From NCBI GenBank assembly GCA_964540005.1, contig CAZILN010000173.1, positions 1 to 22,403 of the forward strand: DNA of 22,403 nucleotides. Reading direction: 5' to 3'. The notes beneath the pieces were generated by a model. It did no database searches. It was not told where the DNA came from and saw only the letters and a program-made list of their open reading frames with translations. The translations under genes were made by a program, and so were the position numbers. Source of the stretch: CAZILN01 sp964540005 (GTDB taxonomy: Bacteria > Bacteroidota > Bacteroidia > Bacteroidales > SM23-62). Shown piece by piece: positions 15,513 through 22,403 of the stretch (its first letter is position 1; every line of letters starts with the position of its first letter).

Positions 15513-15543
15513 AAAACATACTATGCCGTAAGAATAAATCCAA
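15513..15543 (-). promoter_or_regulatory. Putative Bacteroidota-type promoter for the dcp-like gene
   Basis: Read on the minus strand, TTGG (15543-15540) is followed after 19 bases by TATGTTTT (15520-15513), close to the consensus TTTG-N19-TAnnTTTG. It lies about 107 bp upstream of the peptidase ATG. The -7 element matches 7 of 8 positions, with only the last G missing; the -33 element is weak. AT-rich DNA gives chance matches, so confidence is low. Confidence 0.35.
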
Positions 15544-15636
15544 TAATTTCTTCAGCATGTTTTATATAATTTTTCTTTAAGGGAGCAGATTAATGATATC
15601 CTCGAAAATAATTGAAAGTACAAAATCAGAAGGAGC

Positions 15637-15667
15637 TTTAAATTATACAAAAATACCATTACTTTTA
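15637..15667 (+). promoter_or_regulatory. Putative Bacteroidota-type promoter for the Gfo/Idh/MocA gene
   Basis: TTTA (15637-15640), a 19-base spacer, then TACTTTTA (15660-15667) match TTTG-N19-TAnnTTTG at 3 of 4 and 7 of 8 positions. Transcription would begin near 15674, leaving a leader of about 28 bases before the ATG at 15702. Spacing and position both fit well. Confidence 0.5.
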
Positions 15668-15701
15668 TATAAAATGAATCATCACTAAAATCCAGATAGT
15701 C

Positions 15702-17045
15702 ATGAAAACTTCCAGAAGATCCTTTATTAAAAAAACTGCTGTAACTGCAGCCGGGGCCGGACTGGTTTCCGGTATACCAGCAATTGCAGGTGCCTGTGCC
15801 GGACCTGTTGCTGCCAGCGATAAAGTGGTAGCCGGACTGATTGGCTGCAAGGGAATGGGATTTGCCGATCTCTCATCTTTCCTTAAGAATCCGGGTGTAG
15901 AATGTGCGGCTCTATGTGATGTCGACGCCGGTGTATTGAACGAGAGGGGCGGACAGGTTGAGGAAATAACTGGTAGTAAACCACAGTTAATCAGTGATTT
16001 CAGGCAGCTGATAGAGATGAAGGACATAGATGTCGTGATAATTGGCACACCTGATCACTGGCATTGCATGCCCATGATCTATGCCTGTGAGGAGGGTAAG
16101 GATGTATATGTAGAAAAACCGCTGGCCAATTCCATTCAGGAATGCGACCTAATGCTAAAGGCAGCAAGGAAATACGACAGGGTGGTTCAGGTCGGCCAGT
16201 GGCAGAGAAGCGATCCACACTGGAAACAGGCTGTGGATTTTGTCCATTCAGGGAAACTGGGCAGGATCAGGACGGTAAAGGTTTGGGCCTACCAGGGCTG
16301 GATGGAAAGCATACCCGTCCATCCTGACGAACCTGCTCCTGAAGGTGTGGATTATGACATGTGGCTGGGACCTGCGCCCAAACGCCCATTCAACCGGAAC
16401 CGGTTTCATTTTACATTCCGATGGTACTGGGATTATGCTGGTGGCCTGATGACCGACTGGGGTGTGCATCTGCTTGATTATGGATTGTACGGTATGAACC
16501 AGTATTCACCGGAATCCGTCATTTCTTCCGGAGGTAAATATGCCTATCCTGATGATGCCATGGAAACACCTGATACCCAGCAGACAATTTATGAATTCAA
16601 GGATTTCGGGTTAATATGGGATCATACCGTGGGCATCAACGGAGGTCCATATGGGAGGGACCATGGTGTTGCTTATATCGGAGAACTCGGAACCCTGGTG
16701 GTTGACAGGGGAGGATGGGAAGTAATACCTGATTATGAAGGGACCGGCAGGCAGAAAGAATTAAAAATGAAAGTGGTTCCTCTGACTCAGCGGGACAGGT
16801 CTGTATCCGGACTGGATCATCATGTTAAGAATTTCCTTGAGTGTATCCGGACAAGGGAAAAGCCCAATGCAGATATACAGATTGGTGCGGATATTGCCAA
16901 ATTTGCACACCTGGGAAATATTGCATTCAAGACTGGCCGGAAGGTATACTGGGACTCAGAAACCAATAGCTTCAGGGATGATGATAAGGCCAATGAATTA
17001 ACCAGGGCCACGTACCGTGCACCCTGGAAACTTCCGTCAGTATAG
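15702..17045 (+). CDS. Gfo/Idh/MocA-family NAD(P)-dependent oxidoreductase with Tat signal
   Basis: A 447-residue oxidoreductase of the Gfo/Idh/MocA family, which acts on sugars, sugar acids or glycosides with NAD(P). The N-terminus has a twin-arginine export signal, SRRSFIKK at residues 4-11, then an alanine-rich hydrophobic stretch, so the folded enzyme is probably exported with its cofactor bound. The nucleotide-binding loop is GLIGCKGMG (about 45-53). The catalytic EKP triad is Glu138-Lys139-Pro140, after TPDHWH at 116-121. The C-terminal half contains GGLMTDWGVHLLDYG, typical of the exported subgroup common in Bacteroidota and Planctomycetota. A Cys near 32 (AGAC) might be a lipid-attachment site but is not a good lipobox. 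Substrate unknown. It is followed 17 bp later by a membrane glycosyltransferase, so both are probably one operon driven by the promoter at 15637. Confidence 0.94.
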   Translation: MKTSRRSFIKKTAVTAAGAGLVSGIPAIAGACAGPVAASDKVVAGLIGCKGMGFADLSSFLKNPGVECAALCDVDAGVLNERGGQVEEITGSKPQLISDFRQLIEMKDIDVVIIGTPDHWHCMPMIYACEEGKDVYVEKPLANSIQECDLMLKAARKYDRVVQVGQWQRSDPHWKQAVDFVHSGKLGRIRTVKVWAYQGWMESIPVHPDEPAPEGVDYDMWLGPAPKRPFNRNRFHFTFRWYWDYAGGLMTDWGVHLLDYGLYGMNQYSPESVISSGGKYAYPDDAMETPDTQQTIYEFKDFGLIWDHTVGINGGPYGRDHGVAYIGELGTLVVDRGGWEVIPDYEGTGRQKELKMKVVPLTQRDRSVSGLDHHVKNFLECIRTREKPNADIQIGADIAKFAHLGNIAFKTGRKVYWDSETNSFRDDDKANELTRATYRAPWKLPSV

Positions 17046-17062
17046 CAGATTTCTGAATATCC

Positions 17063-18661
17063 ATGAGCATTCCTGAAAGAGTATCCTGGAAATACTGGCT
17101 GATCTGCTTGATAACAGGGATCCTTGTTATTCCAGCCCTGATTGTCAATCTTGACGTACAATCTTTTATCAATGACGAAGCCATACGGTCTGTAGTGGCT
17201 ATGGAAATGATATTTTCTGGAGATTACATCACTCCTACTCTTGCAGGAGAGCTATACCTCAAAAAACCGCCGGTCTACAACTGGTTTATAACCTTATTTT
17301 TCAGGCTTTCGGGTGATTACAGCGAATTTTCAATGAGGATGGCTGCCGTAGTATCCCTGCTGGTTTACCTGGGGATTATCTATATGATGATACGGCCCAG
17401 GTATGGCAGGAAGACAGCTTTACTCGTGGCTTTGATGTTCCTGACCTGCGGGCGGATACTGTTTTTTGATTCTTTTCATGGTTTGATTGATATCGCTTTT
17501 TCGGCACTGGTTTACCTGGGTCTCATCAGCATTTTCTACCTGTATACGCAAAAAAAGTATTGGTTACTGTTCCTGGTCTCCTACGCCATAACAGGGATTA
17601 CCTTCCTGATGAAGGGTCTGCCGTCTGTTTATTTCCAGGGAGCCAGTCTGCTTGTCTGGTTCCTGTATAAGAAGAACTTCAGAAAACTGCTGTCTGTTCA
17701 GCATTTCACAGGTATTTTTCTATTTATAGCCATAGTGGCATCCTATTACCTGGTTTATCTAAACAGGAATCCCGGCACCCTGCCCGATATTATCAGTACC
17801 CTGTTTACAGAATCAACGCAGAAGACGGCTCTGGGGGTCAGTCTGCTGAAAACACTGAAGCATTTATTGACCTTTCCTCTGGAGTTTATTTATCATTTTC
17901 TTCCCTGGACTCTCATGGTTCTCTATCTGCTGAGAAGAAAATCATGGGATGTAATAAAAAAAGATGATTTCCTTATTTACAACCTTCTTTTGCTGATAGC
18001 CAATATCATCATCTTCTGGTTGTCGGCCGAAACATACGGACGATACCTGTTCATCCACGCAAGTTTTCTGTTCCCGGTCCTTTTTCTGTTGCACCGGGAG
18101 AATGAGGAAGAAAACAGCCTGCTGTACAGAATCGTCATATTCAGTTTCCTTCTCACAGGGATCCTTTTTATTGCTGCCACTCTGGCATTTCCTTTCTCAG
18201 ATCAGACTAATTTTGTTCCCGGTCCTTTCCTGGTAAGTATTACGATAGCGGTCCTGATACTGGTATTTATGATAATCGTATGGAAATCACGGAGTCTTCA
18301 GTTAATCGCTTTTGTTGTTGCATTGCTGCTCTTCAGAATAGGATTTGACTGGTTTATCCTGCCTTCAAGAGAAAAGTCTGCTTACCGGACGGAATGCCGT
18401 GACCGGGCCATAGAGACGGGATCGAATTACAGGGCTGATCAGTTATTTATATACGGGGATACAGAAGTGCCGGCGCAAACCATGTACTATATCTCGCGTC
18501 AGTGGCAGCAGGCGATGAAACGGACCTACGATAATAATGAAGGCAGGTATTTTATCGTTTATGAACCAGACTTTCCAATCTACAATTATTCAAAGATCGG
18601 GGAAATTCCTACCGTGCAGTATGGGAACAGGATATTGAGTATTGTACAGATCAATGACTGA
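17063..18661 (+). CDS. ArnT-like membrane glycosyltransferase (family 39 type)
   Basis: A 532-residue polytopic inner-membrane protein with about 11-13 predicted helices. The first periplasmic loop has the catalytic Asp-Glu (NDEA, 37-40), the downstream A-M-E-M (about 46-49), G-D-Y-I-T-P (53-58) and L-K-K-P-P (66-70), followed by W. This is the pattern of ArnT and related dolichyl/undecaprenyl-phosphate-sugar-using transferases (GT-C fold, PMT_2 group). Such enzymes take a sugar from a polyprenyl-phosphate carrier and put it on lipid A or a protein in the periplasm. The true acceptor here is unknown. The gene starts with ATG 17 bp after the Tat-signal oxidoreductase; a joint role in modifying a surface glycan is possible but unproven. 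Its stop is only 4 bases from the stop of the convergent sensor-domain gene. Confidence 0.9.
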   Translation: MSIPERVSWKYWLICLITGILVIPALIVNLDVQSFINDEAIRSVVAMEMIFSGDYITPTLAGELYLKKPPVYNWFITLFFRLSGDYSEFSMRMAAVVSLLVYLGIIYMMIRPRYGRKTALLVALMFLTCGRILFFDSFHGLIDIAFSALVYLGLISIFYLYTQKKYWLLFLVSYAITGITFLMKGLPSVYFQGASLLVWFLYKKNFRKLLSVQHFTGIFLFIAIVASYYLVYLNRNPGTLPDIISTLFTESTQKTALGVSLLKTLKHLLTFPLEFIYHFLPWTLMVLYLLRRKSWDVIKKDDFLIYNLLLLIANIIIFWLSAETYGRYLFIHASFLFPVLFLLHRENEEENSLLYRIVIFSFLLTGILFIAATLAFPFSDQTNFVPGPFLVSITIAVLILVFMIIVWKSRSLQLIAFVVALLLFRIGFDWFILPSREKSAYRTECRDRAIETGSNYRADQLFIYGDTEVPAQTMYYISRQWQQAMKRTYDNNEGRYFIVYEPDFPIYNYSKIGEIPTVQYGNRILSIVQIND

Positions 18662-18665
18662 AGCA

Positions 18666-19280
18666 TCAGTCTTTCAGGAAAACAGGATTGGCCAGGCGAT
18701 AGATCCAGGATAATCCATTGATCACGTGGAAGCTTATGAATATCCAGATAATGCCGAGAAAGGGCAATACATAAGGATCTTCAAGGAAATCAAGTAAAAC
18801 TTCAAGCAGGTCGCTTTCAAACCAGTCATAATAGATAATTATCGGGGCCAGTAAGAGGTGCAGGGTAATGGCGATAAATGAAATGCTGATAGAAAAAACA
18901 ACTATGTCCAGGGGGAATTTAATGAAAAGGAAATATACAAAGCTCTTCCAGGTTGCACCTGAACCGAATGTCCGGTTAAAAAAACTGCCGGATTTGCTGC
19001 TTATCTTTGATGTTGACCGGTCAGTCCGGTCAATGATCCTTGTGTTCAGAAAGGCCTCTGTCATCTGGATTTCAAGATACCTGAATCCACGTACCATTAA
19101 CAGTGTGGCAGCAAAAATAAACACTCCTACCAGTATGATCAGCAATCCAAGTGAAAGAGACAGCCCGGCAATGATAAGGCTGAAATAGATCATGCTGAGA
19201 GGAAAGGCAAACAGTATATAAACGAGATTCAGGTAAGTCTGCTTTTCAGCAACAACGTTGAAGAAGGGTATTTTCTTCAT
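18666..19280 (-). CDS. Stand-alone membrane sensor-domain protein
   Basis: A 204-residue polytopic membrane protein with about five hydrophobic helices (around 16-42, 43-66, 112-135, 136-155 and 175-197). The first pair, with PLSMIYFSLIIAGLSLSLG then a helix ending in RGFRYLE, strongly resembles the 'putative sensor' domain (Pfam PF13796), which in actinobacteria usually precedes histidine kinase modules. No kinase, receiver or DNA-binding part follows here; the protein ends at LANPVFLKD. A basic, serine-rich loop lies near 85-105. Function is therefore unknown. ATG at 19278-19280. It lies 37 bp downstream of the GroES-like gene on the same strand, so co-transcription is likely, and it converges on the glycosyltransferase with a 4-bp gap. 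The family call rests on pattern memory, not on a search. Confidence 0.7.
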   Translation of the reverse strand: MKKIPFFNVVAEKQTYLNLVYILFAFPLSMIYFSLIIAGLSLSLGLLIILVGVFIFAATLLMVRGFRYLEIQMTEAFLNTRIIDRTDRSTSKISSKSGSFFNRTFGSGATWKSFVYFLFIKFPLDIVVFSISISFIAITLHLLLAPIIIYYDWFESDLLEVLLDFLEDPYVLPFLGIIWIFISFHVINGLSWIYRLANPVFLKD

Positions 19281-19317
19281 GCTTTATCATGATTGATGCT
19301 GAAACAAATTTAAACAT

Positions 19318-19605
19318 TTAAATACTTTCTGTTTCGACAACTTTAGCCAGGATATCGGCATAAGGTATGACAAGAAATTTCTTTCCTTCAAATTCGGTTT
19401 CCGTTCCCGAGTATTCCTTGAACAGTACCGTGTCACCAACAAGAATTTCCGGATTATCTATATTGCTCATGCCTACCACTTTAGCAGTTTTAGGTTTTTC
19501 CTGGGCAGTATCGGGTATAATGATGCCACCGGCAGTCTTCTGCTCCCTGGATTCTTCTGTAATATCCAGTAAAATATTCTGATTAATTGGTTGTAACTCT
19601 TTCAT
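19318..19605 (-). CDS. groES: GroES-like co-chaperonin (Cpn10), without groEL nearby
   Basis: A 95-residue protein with the Cpn10 fold: beta-strand start LQPINQNILLDI, the mobile-loop region after it with KTAGGIIIPDTAQEK (about 23-37), then VGDTVLFKEYSGTETEFEGKKF and the terminal YADILAKV block. In the standard system GroES caps GroEL and drives folding. Its length is normal (about 90-97), but no groEL lies within the window on either side, which is unusual for groES, normally in an operon with groEL. It may be a second copy or a diverged paralogue with another partner; the family call is solid, the pairing with GroEL inferred. ATG at 19603-19605, 57 bp after the thioredoxin-glutaredoxin gene and 37 bp before the sensor-domain gene. 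Confidence 0.85.
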   Translation of the reverse strand: MKELQPINQNILLDITEESREQKTAGGIIIPDTAQEKPKTAKVVGMSNIDNPEILVGDTVLFKEYSGTETEFEGKKFLVIPYADILAKVVETESI

Positions 19606-19662
19606 ATCAATTTTGAATTTATTGTTTGACTAAAATTATGCGAAAATAATCTTTTTTATCAT

Positions 19663-20250
19663 TCAGCCTGAAATTTCCAGTAGCCTGTTAATTTTGGATT
19701 TGTCAAATCCCACCACCATTTCCCCGTTTATCATGGTCTGGGGCACACCCTGCTGACCGCTTCTGCTTTGCATTTCCCGGGCAGCTGATTCATTACGTGA
19801 AATATCGATCTCAGTATATCGGATCATGTTCTGCCTGAGGTAGGATTTTAGTGTAGTGCACCAGCTGCATGTCGGGGTGGAATATACTGTGACGCTTTTA
19901 ACCGGCCTGCCTTCTTTTTCGGCCCTGACAACGTAGAGGGCATTTTCAAATAATGATTTATAGTAAGCCCCGTCATGGGCGCCTTTAATAGCATTTTTCA
20001 ACGCTGTCTTTTCAAATTCCAGCAGGGTGGGAGCCGAGCTGATTCGATAGACTGGATGAATATCCCTGGTGACAGTCACATCGGCTGCATAGACTTTAAT
20101 ATCCTTTACTTCTTCCAGTGCTCCGGCTATATTTGAATATGCTGCATCACTCTGCGTTGAACCATTTTTGTATATCAACAGGAATGACCTGGTTTCATTG
20201 CTCAGTTTTTGCACCAGTTCTTCATGAGATGTAATTTCTTGAATATTCAC
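19663..20250 (-). CDS. Thioredoxin-like/glutaredoxin fusion with SxxS in the thioredoxin domain
   Basis: A 195-residue protein with two thioredoxin-fold domains. The N-terminal one (about 1-105) has the strand FLLIYKNG and the cis-proline Pro74, but where thioredoxin has CGPC it reads Ser31-Thr-Gln-Ser34, so it cannot do dithiol chemistry. The C-terminal glutaredoxin-like domain (about 118-195) has the intact active site TPTCSWC (Cys128, Cys131), a cis-Pro170 in GVPQT and the end motif NGEMVVGFDKSKINRLL, like NrdH/Uxx-star-type glutaredoxins. It has no signal peptide, so it is cytoplasmic. The likely role is disulphide or mixed-disulphide reduction guided by the inactive domain (inference). 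The start is GTG (20248-20250). It heads a minus-strand run with the GroES-like gene and the sensor-domain gene. Confidence 0.88.
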   Translation of the reverse strand: MNIQEITSHEELVQKLSNETRSFLLIYKNGSTQSDAAYSNIAGALEEVKDIKVYAADVTVTRDIHPVYRISSAPTLLEFEKTALKNAIKGAHDGAYYKSLFENALYVVRAEKEGRPVKSVTVYSTPTCSWCTTLKSYLRQNMIRYTEIDISRNESAAREMQSRSGQQGVPQTMINGEMVVGFDKSKINRLLEISG

Positions 20251-20469
20251 AGGTATTAATTTTAATTTATTTAAAATTCACTTTCGGTTCATTTAATCAG
20301 TGCAAGTACAAAACCTTCACCTTTTACATACACATATAGATATAGCTATACATGACATATTTCATGCCAGTTTGCCATTCAGCCAGTTTTGGCAGAGACA
20401 ATGTGAAAAAATGTCAGGCCATGGTTTGTCAAGACTTATGGTCTCTAAGAAAAAAATCCGGCAAAGGAC

Positions 20470-20793
20470 TTAATCATGATAAGAGTTAATGGCATACCAG
20501 GGAATGAAAAGTAGGGCAAAGGAAACAAGGCCTGTTGCCAGCAGTAAATTTCCCCCCGGGAGATTTAACTGTCTGAAAAGCAATCCGGCGATGGGCAATA
20601 TACAGAAAAATGCACCGGCAATATACATCGTCTTTTTATCCAGGGTATAAAAAATGATCATAGAAATGGCAAGTAATAATAATCCCAGTGAAATAATATA
20701 AATATGAAAGGGAAGCTGGTATAACATAAATAATAATCCAAAAATCATTATAATAAAAGCAAGGGCAGCTGAGGCAAAAGCAGTTTTTTTCAT
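20470..20793 (-). CDS. Small four-helix membrane protein, unknown function
   Basis: A 107-residue integral membrane protein of no recognised family. Starting at the ATG at 20791-20793 (KKTAFASAAL follows), it has four hydrophobic helices (about 4-24, 28-50, 56-73 and 81-101) with short loops such as LDKKTM and RQLNLPGG; the C-terminus is NSYHD. An in-frame ATG at 20881-20883 would add 30 residues, but those are hydrophilic with basic and Cys residues and look unlike a coding N-terminus, so the shorter form is preferred. It is divergent from the ABC transporter genes and about 219 bp upstream of the thioredoxin-glutaredoxin gene. A run of seven T residues lies just beyond the stop, without a clear hairpin. 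Confidence 0.65.
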   Translation of the reverse strand: MKKTAFASAALAFIIMIFGLLFMLYQLPFHIYIISLGLLLLAISMIIFYTLDKKTMYIAGAFFCILPIAGLLFRQLNLPGGNLLLATGLVSFALLFIPWYAINSYHD

Positions 20794-20919
20794 TAATGCA
20801 GGAGTAAATACTATTTTTCGAAAGTAGCAGTTTTTAAGTATAATTGCTTCCCTGCTGGTCAATGTTATATAGCATCCTGTCAAAATACACGGAATAACTT
20901 CCCGATGAATGAGGGATAC

Positions 20920-20950
20920 TTGATTTGCAACCTTATACTGTTTATATTTA
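20920..20950 (+). promoter_or_regulatory. Putative Bacteroidota-type promoter for the ABC transporter genes
   Basis: TTGA (20920-20923), a 19-base spacer, then TATATTTA (20943-20950) resemble TTTG-N19-TAnnTTTG, the -7 element matching 7 of 8 positions. Transcription would begin near 20957, about 40 bases before the ATPase ATG at 20998. The region is AT-rich, and TTTG at 20924-20927 gives an alternative with a short 15-base spacer. Confidence 0.4.
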
Positions 20951-20997
20951 TACTAGTGGAGTTTTTCAGAATCAGGAAAAGCATGTAGATTTAATTA

Positions 20998-21972
20998 ATG
21001 TTTAATATGACCAGCAAACCGAATAATGGGGAGTATGCCGCAGAAATTAAAAACCTTACCAAATACTATGGTGACCTGCTGGCCGTGGATAAGCTGTCCA
21101 TTCAGATAAAAAAGGGAGAAGTACTTGGCTTCCTGGGACCAAACGGTGCCGGGAAGACAACGTCGATCAATATGATCTGCGGCCTGTTGAAGCCTTCAGA
21201 TGGAGAAGTACTGGTGAACGGCCACAGGATGTCTCATGCAAAGAAAAAGGAGGTCCATTCACGGGTAGGGATCTGTCCGCAGAACATTATACTCTGGCCT
21301 AAGCTGACCTGTTTTGAACAACTGGTATTTATGGGAAAAATGTATGACATCCCCTCCCCGGTAGTAAGGGAAAGAGCAGACAGGCTTCTGACGGAGATGG
21401 GCCTGCAGGAGAAACGTAACAAACTGGCCAATACCCTTTCGGGAGGGATGCAACGGCGCATGAATGTTATCATGGCCCTGATTCACGATCCTGAATTCGT
21501 GGTTTTTGATGAACCGGAAGCCGGTCTGGATCCACAGAGCCGGTTACTGGTCAGGGAATTCATCATCTCAACAGCCAGGGATAAAACCGTGTTATTTACT
21601 ACTCATAATATGGATGAGGCAGATCGTGTCTCAGACAGGGTGGCCATCATTGACAGGGGAAAACTCTTAAAGCTCGACACACCGGAAAATCTTAAAAAAT
21701 CTATCGGGGAAGGCGACATTCTTGAATTATCCCTGGTTAGCCTGAAGGATGGATCACTGGAAAAAGCCATAGCTGTCCTGACAGAAAAAGGACTGGGCAT
21801 TATAAGGACAGACCAGCAACTTGTCATCAGGGCCCGCAACCTGATTGAACATATACACAGTATATATAAGATCCTTGAAGAACATGACCTGCAGATAAGG
21901 GAGATGAATATGAGGGAAAATTCACTGGAAGACGTATTTATTCATCTAACGGGCAGGAGGCTGAGACAATGA
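20998..21972 (+). CDS. ABC transporter ATP-binding protein (ABC-2 exporter type)
   Basis: The 324-residue ATPase of an ABC exporter. All motifs are present in order: Walker A GPNGAGKTT (47-55), Q-loop Gln95 in CPQN, signature LSGGMQ (147-152), Walker B ending in FDEPEAGLD (Asp171, Glu172) and switch His203 in TTHNMDEAD. Roughly residues 225-324 form the C-terminal extension common in ABC-2 drug- or lipid-export ATPases. Start is ATG at 20998; a second in-frame ATG at 21007 is an alternative. Its TGA overlaps the next gene's start as ATGA at 21969-21972, a strong sign of translational coupling with the permease. The substrate is not deducible. Confidence 0.95.
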   Translation: MFNMTSKPNNGEYAAEIKNLTKYYGDLLAVDKLSIQIKKGEVLGFLGPNGAGKTTSINMICGLLKPSDGEVLVNGHRMSHAKKKEVHSRVGICPQNIILWPKLTCFEQLVFMGKMYDIPSPVVRERADRLLTEMGLQEKRNKLANTLSGGMQRRMNVIMALIHDPEFVVFDEPEAGLDPQSRLLVREFIISTARDKTVLFTTHNMDEADRVSDRVAIIDRGKLLKLDTPENLKKSIGEGDILELSLVSLKDGSLEKAIAVLTEKGLGIIRTDQQLVIRARNLIEHIHSIYKILEEHDLQIREMNMRENSLEDVFIHLTGRRLRQ

Positions 21973-22403
21973 AGTGGTATTATGTCTTCATAAAAAGCAT
22001 CAGGGAGCAGATCCGGGATTACTGGATACTGTTGCTGGTTGTACTCCTGGCTCCATTCTTTATTTTCATCTATTACCTGATGATAGAAGCAGAAAATATG
22101 AATTTTGATATCATGCTGGTCAATAAGGACAGGGGAAGTATTTATTTGTTAAACACCCCCCTGAACCTGGGGGATTCGCTGGTTACTTTTTGTGCGGATG
22201 AAGCGGGGAATTACGAGGGTATTTTTCTGAGGTTCATAAGCGGATCGGACAGGGAAGAGGCTGTTGGCATGCTTAAAGATAAGAAAGCCGATGTACTCCT
22301 GGTGATTCCGGAGGATTTCACTTCAGCCGTGTTGAGCGATCCGGCGAAACTTGCTGATCCTGCAGAGTTTGAACTCGTGGGGAATGTTACTGACATGCAA
22401 TAT
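21969..22403 (+). CDS. ABC-2 type transporter permease (partial, runs off the right edge)
   Basis: The 145 visible residues are the N-terminus of a permease partner for the preceding ATPase. A basic start (KSIREQIRDY) precedes one hydrophobic helix (about 19-41, YWILLLVVLLAPFFIFIYYL). It is followed by a large extracytoplasmic loop containing IMLVNKDRGS, then EEAVGMLKDKKADVLLVIPEDF, a pattern typical of ABC2_membrane_3 / YhgE-like permeases, in which such a loop follows the first helix. The ATG at 21969-21971 overlaps the ATPase stop. The remaining helices lie beyond base 22403. Substrate unknown. Confidence 0.85.
   Translation, partial: MKWYYVFIKSIREQIRDYWILLLVVLLAPFFIFIYYLMIEAENMNFDIMLVNKDRGSIYLLNTPLNLGDSLVTFCADEAGNYEGIFLRFISGSDREEAVGMLKDKKADVLLVIPEDFTSAVLSDPAKLADPAEFELVGNVTDMQY

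Noticed and set aside
20335..20350. Short AT palindrome around TATAGCTATA
   Set aside because: It is 10 bp and AT-rich; such matches are expected by chance, and no gene start is nearby.
20394..20446. AGAGAC/GTCTCT inverted pair followed on the plus strand by an A-rich run
   Set aside because: The stem is only 6 bp with a 41-base loop and no T run on the correct strand for the neighbouring minus-strand gene, so a terminator is not supported. The 20251-20469 stretch shows nothing else firm.
1..22403. tRNA, rRNA, CRISPR array, insertion sequence, phage or toxin-antitoxin genes
   Set aside because: Intergenic regions are short; no cloverleaf, regularly spaced repeat or transposase-like product was recognised by reading. 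A tRNA scan and repeat finder would be decisive.

Overview
The window looks like a piece of a Bacteroidota chromosome, probably Bacteroidales or a marine/sediment relative. The grounds are moderate GC by eye, almost no Shine-Dalgarno sequences before the starts, several GTG or TTG starts, putative promoters of the Bacteroidota type (TTTG-N19-TAnnTTTG), a Tat-exported Gfo/Idh/MocA oxidoreductase, and a small outer-membrane-type protein ending in an aromatic residue. No tRNA, rRNA, CRISPR array, transposase or phage gene was seen. Coding density is high and nothing marks a recent island.

Left part (1-4930): a minus-strand run reading rsgA (ribosome assembly GTPase), then a 943-residue membrane-bound hybrid sensor kinase, then mnmH/selU (tRNA 2-selenouridine synthase, cut by the left edge). 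The kinase lacks the H-box histidine and the glycine-rich G2 box but keeps a complete C-terminal receiver, so it looks like a pseudokinase. exoA (exonuclease III) is divergent from rsgA. An 11-bp inverted repeat lies in its leader.

Middle (5695-12314): all minus strand. A GMC-type FAD oxidoreductase is followed 21 bp later by a family-3 aldehyde dehydrogenase, which suggests stepwise oxidation alcohol -> aldehyde -> acid. Upstream of these come a small putative beta-barrel protein, an SRPBCC/AHSA1 protein, an MFS transporter and a family-4-type glycosyltransferase. An AT-rich compound palindrome (12312-12401) separates the glycosyltransferase from phzF.

Centre-right (12461-18661): phzF and a dcp-like M3 metallopeptidase probably form one minus-strand unit. 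They are divergent from a plus-strand pair, the Tat-signal Gfo/Idh/MocA oxidoreductase and an ArnT-like family-39 glycosyltransferase. Putative promoters for both directions lie in the 295-bp divergent region.

Right part (18666-22403): a minus-strand group reads thioredoxin-like/glutaredoxin fusion (thioredoxin CxxC replaced by SxxS), then a GroES-like co-chaperonin without groEL, then a stand-alone membrane 'sensor' domain protein. A small four-helix membrane protein follows. A plus-strand ABC exporter, ATPase plus a permease cut by the right edge, closes the window.

No wholly new multi-gene system is evident. The best candidates for new biology are the histidine-less hybrid kinase, the SxxS thioredoxin-glutaredoxin fusion with its groES and sensor neighbours, the four-cysteine GMC oxidase with its dehydrogenase partner, and the palindromic element near 12.35 kb.
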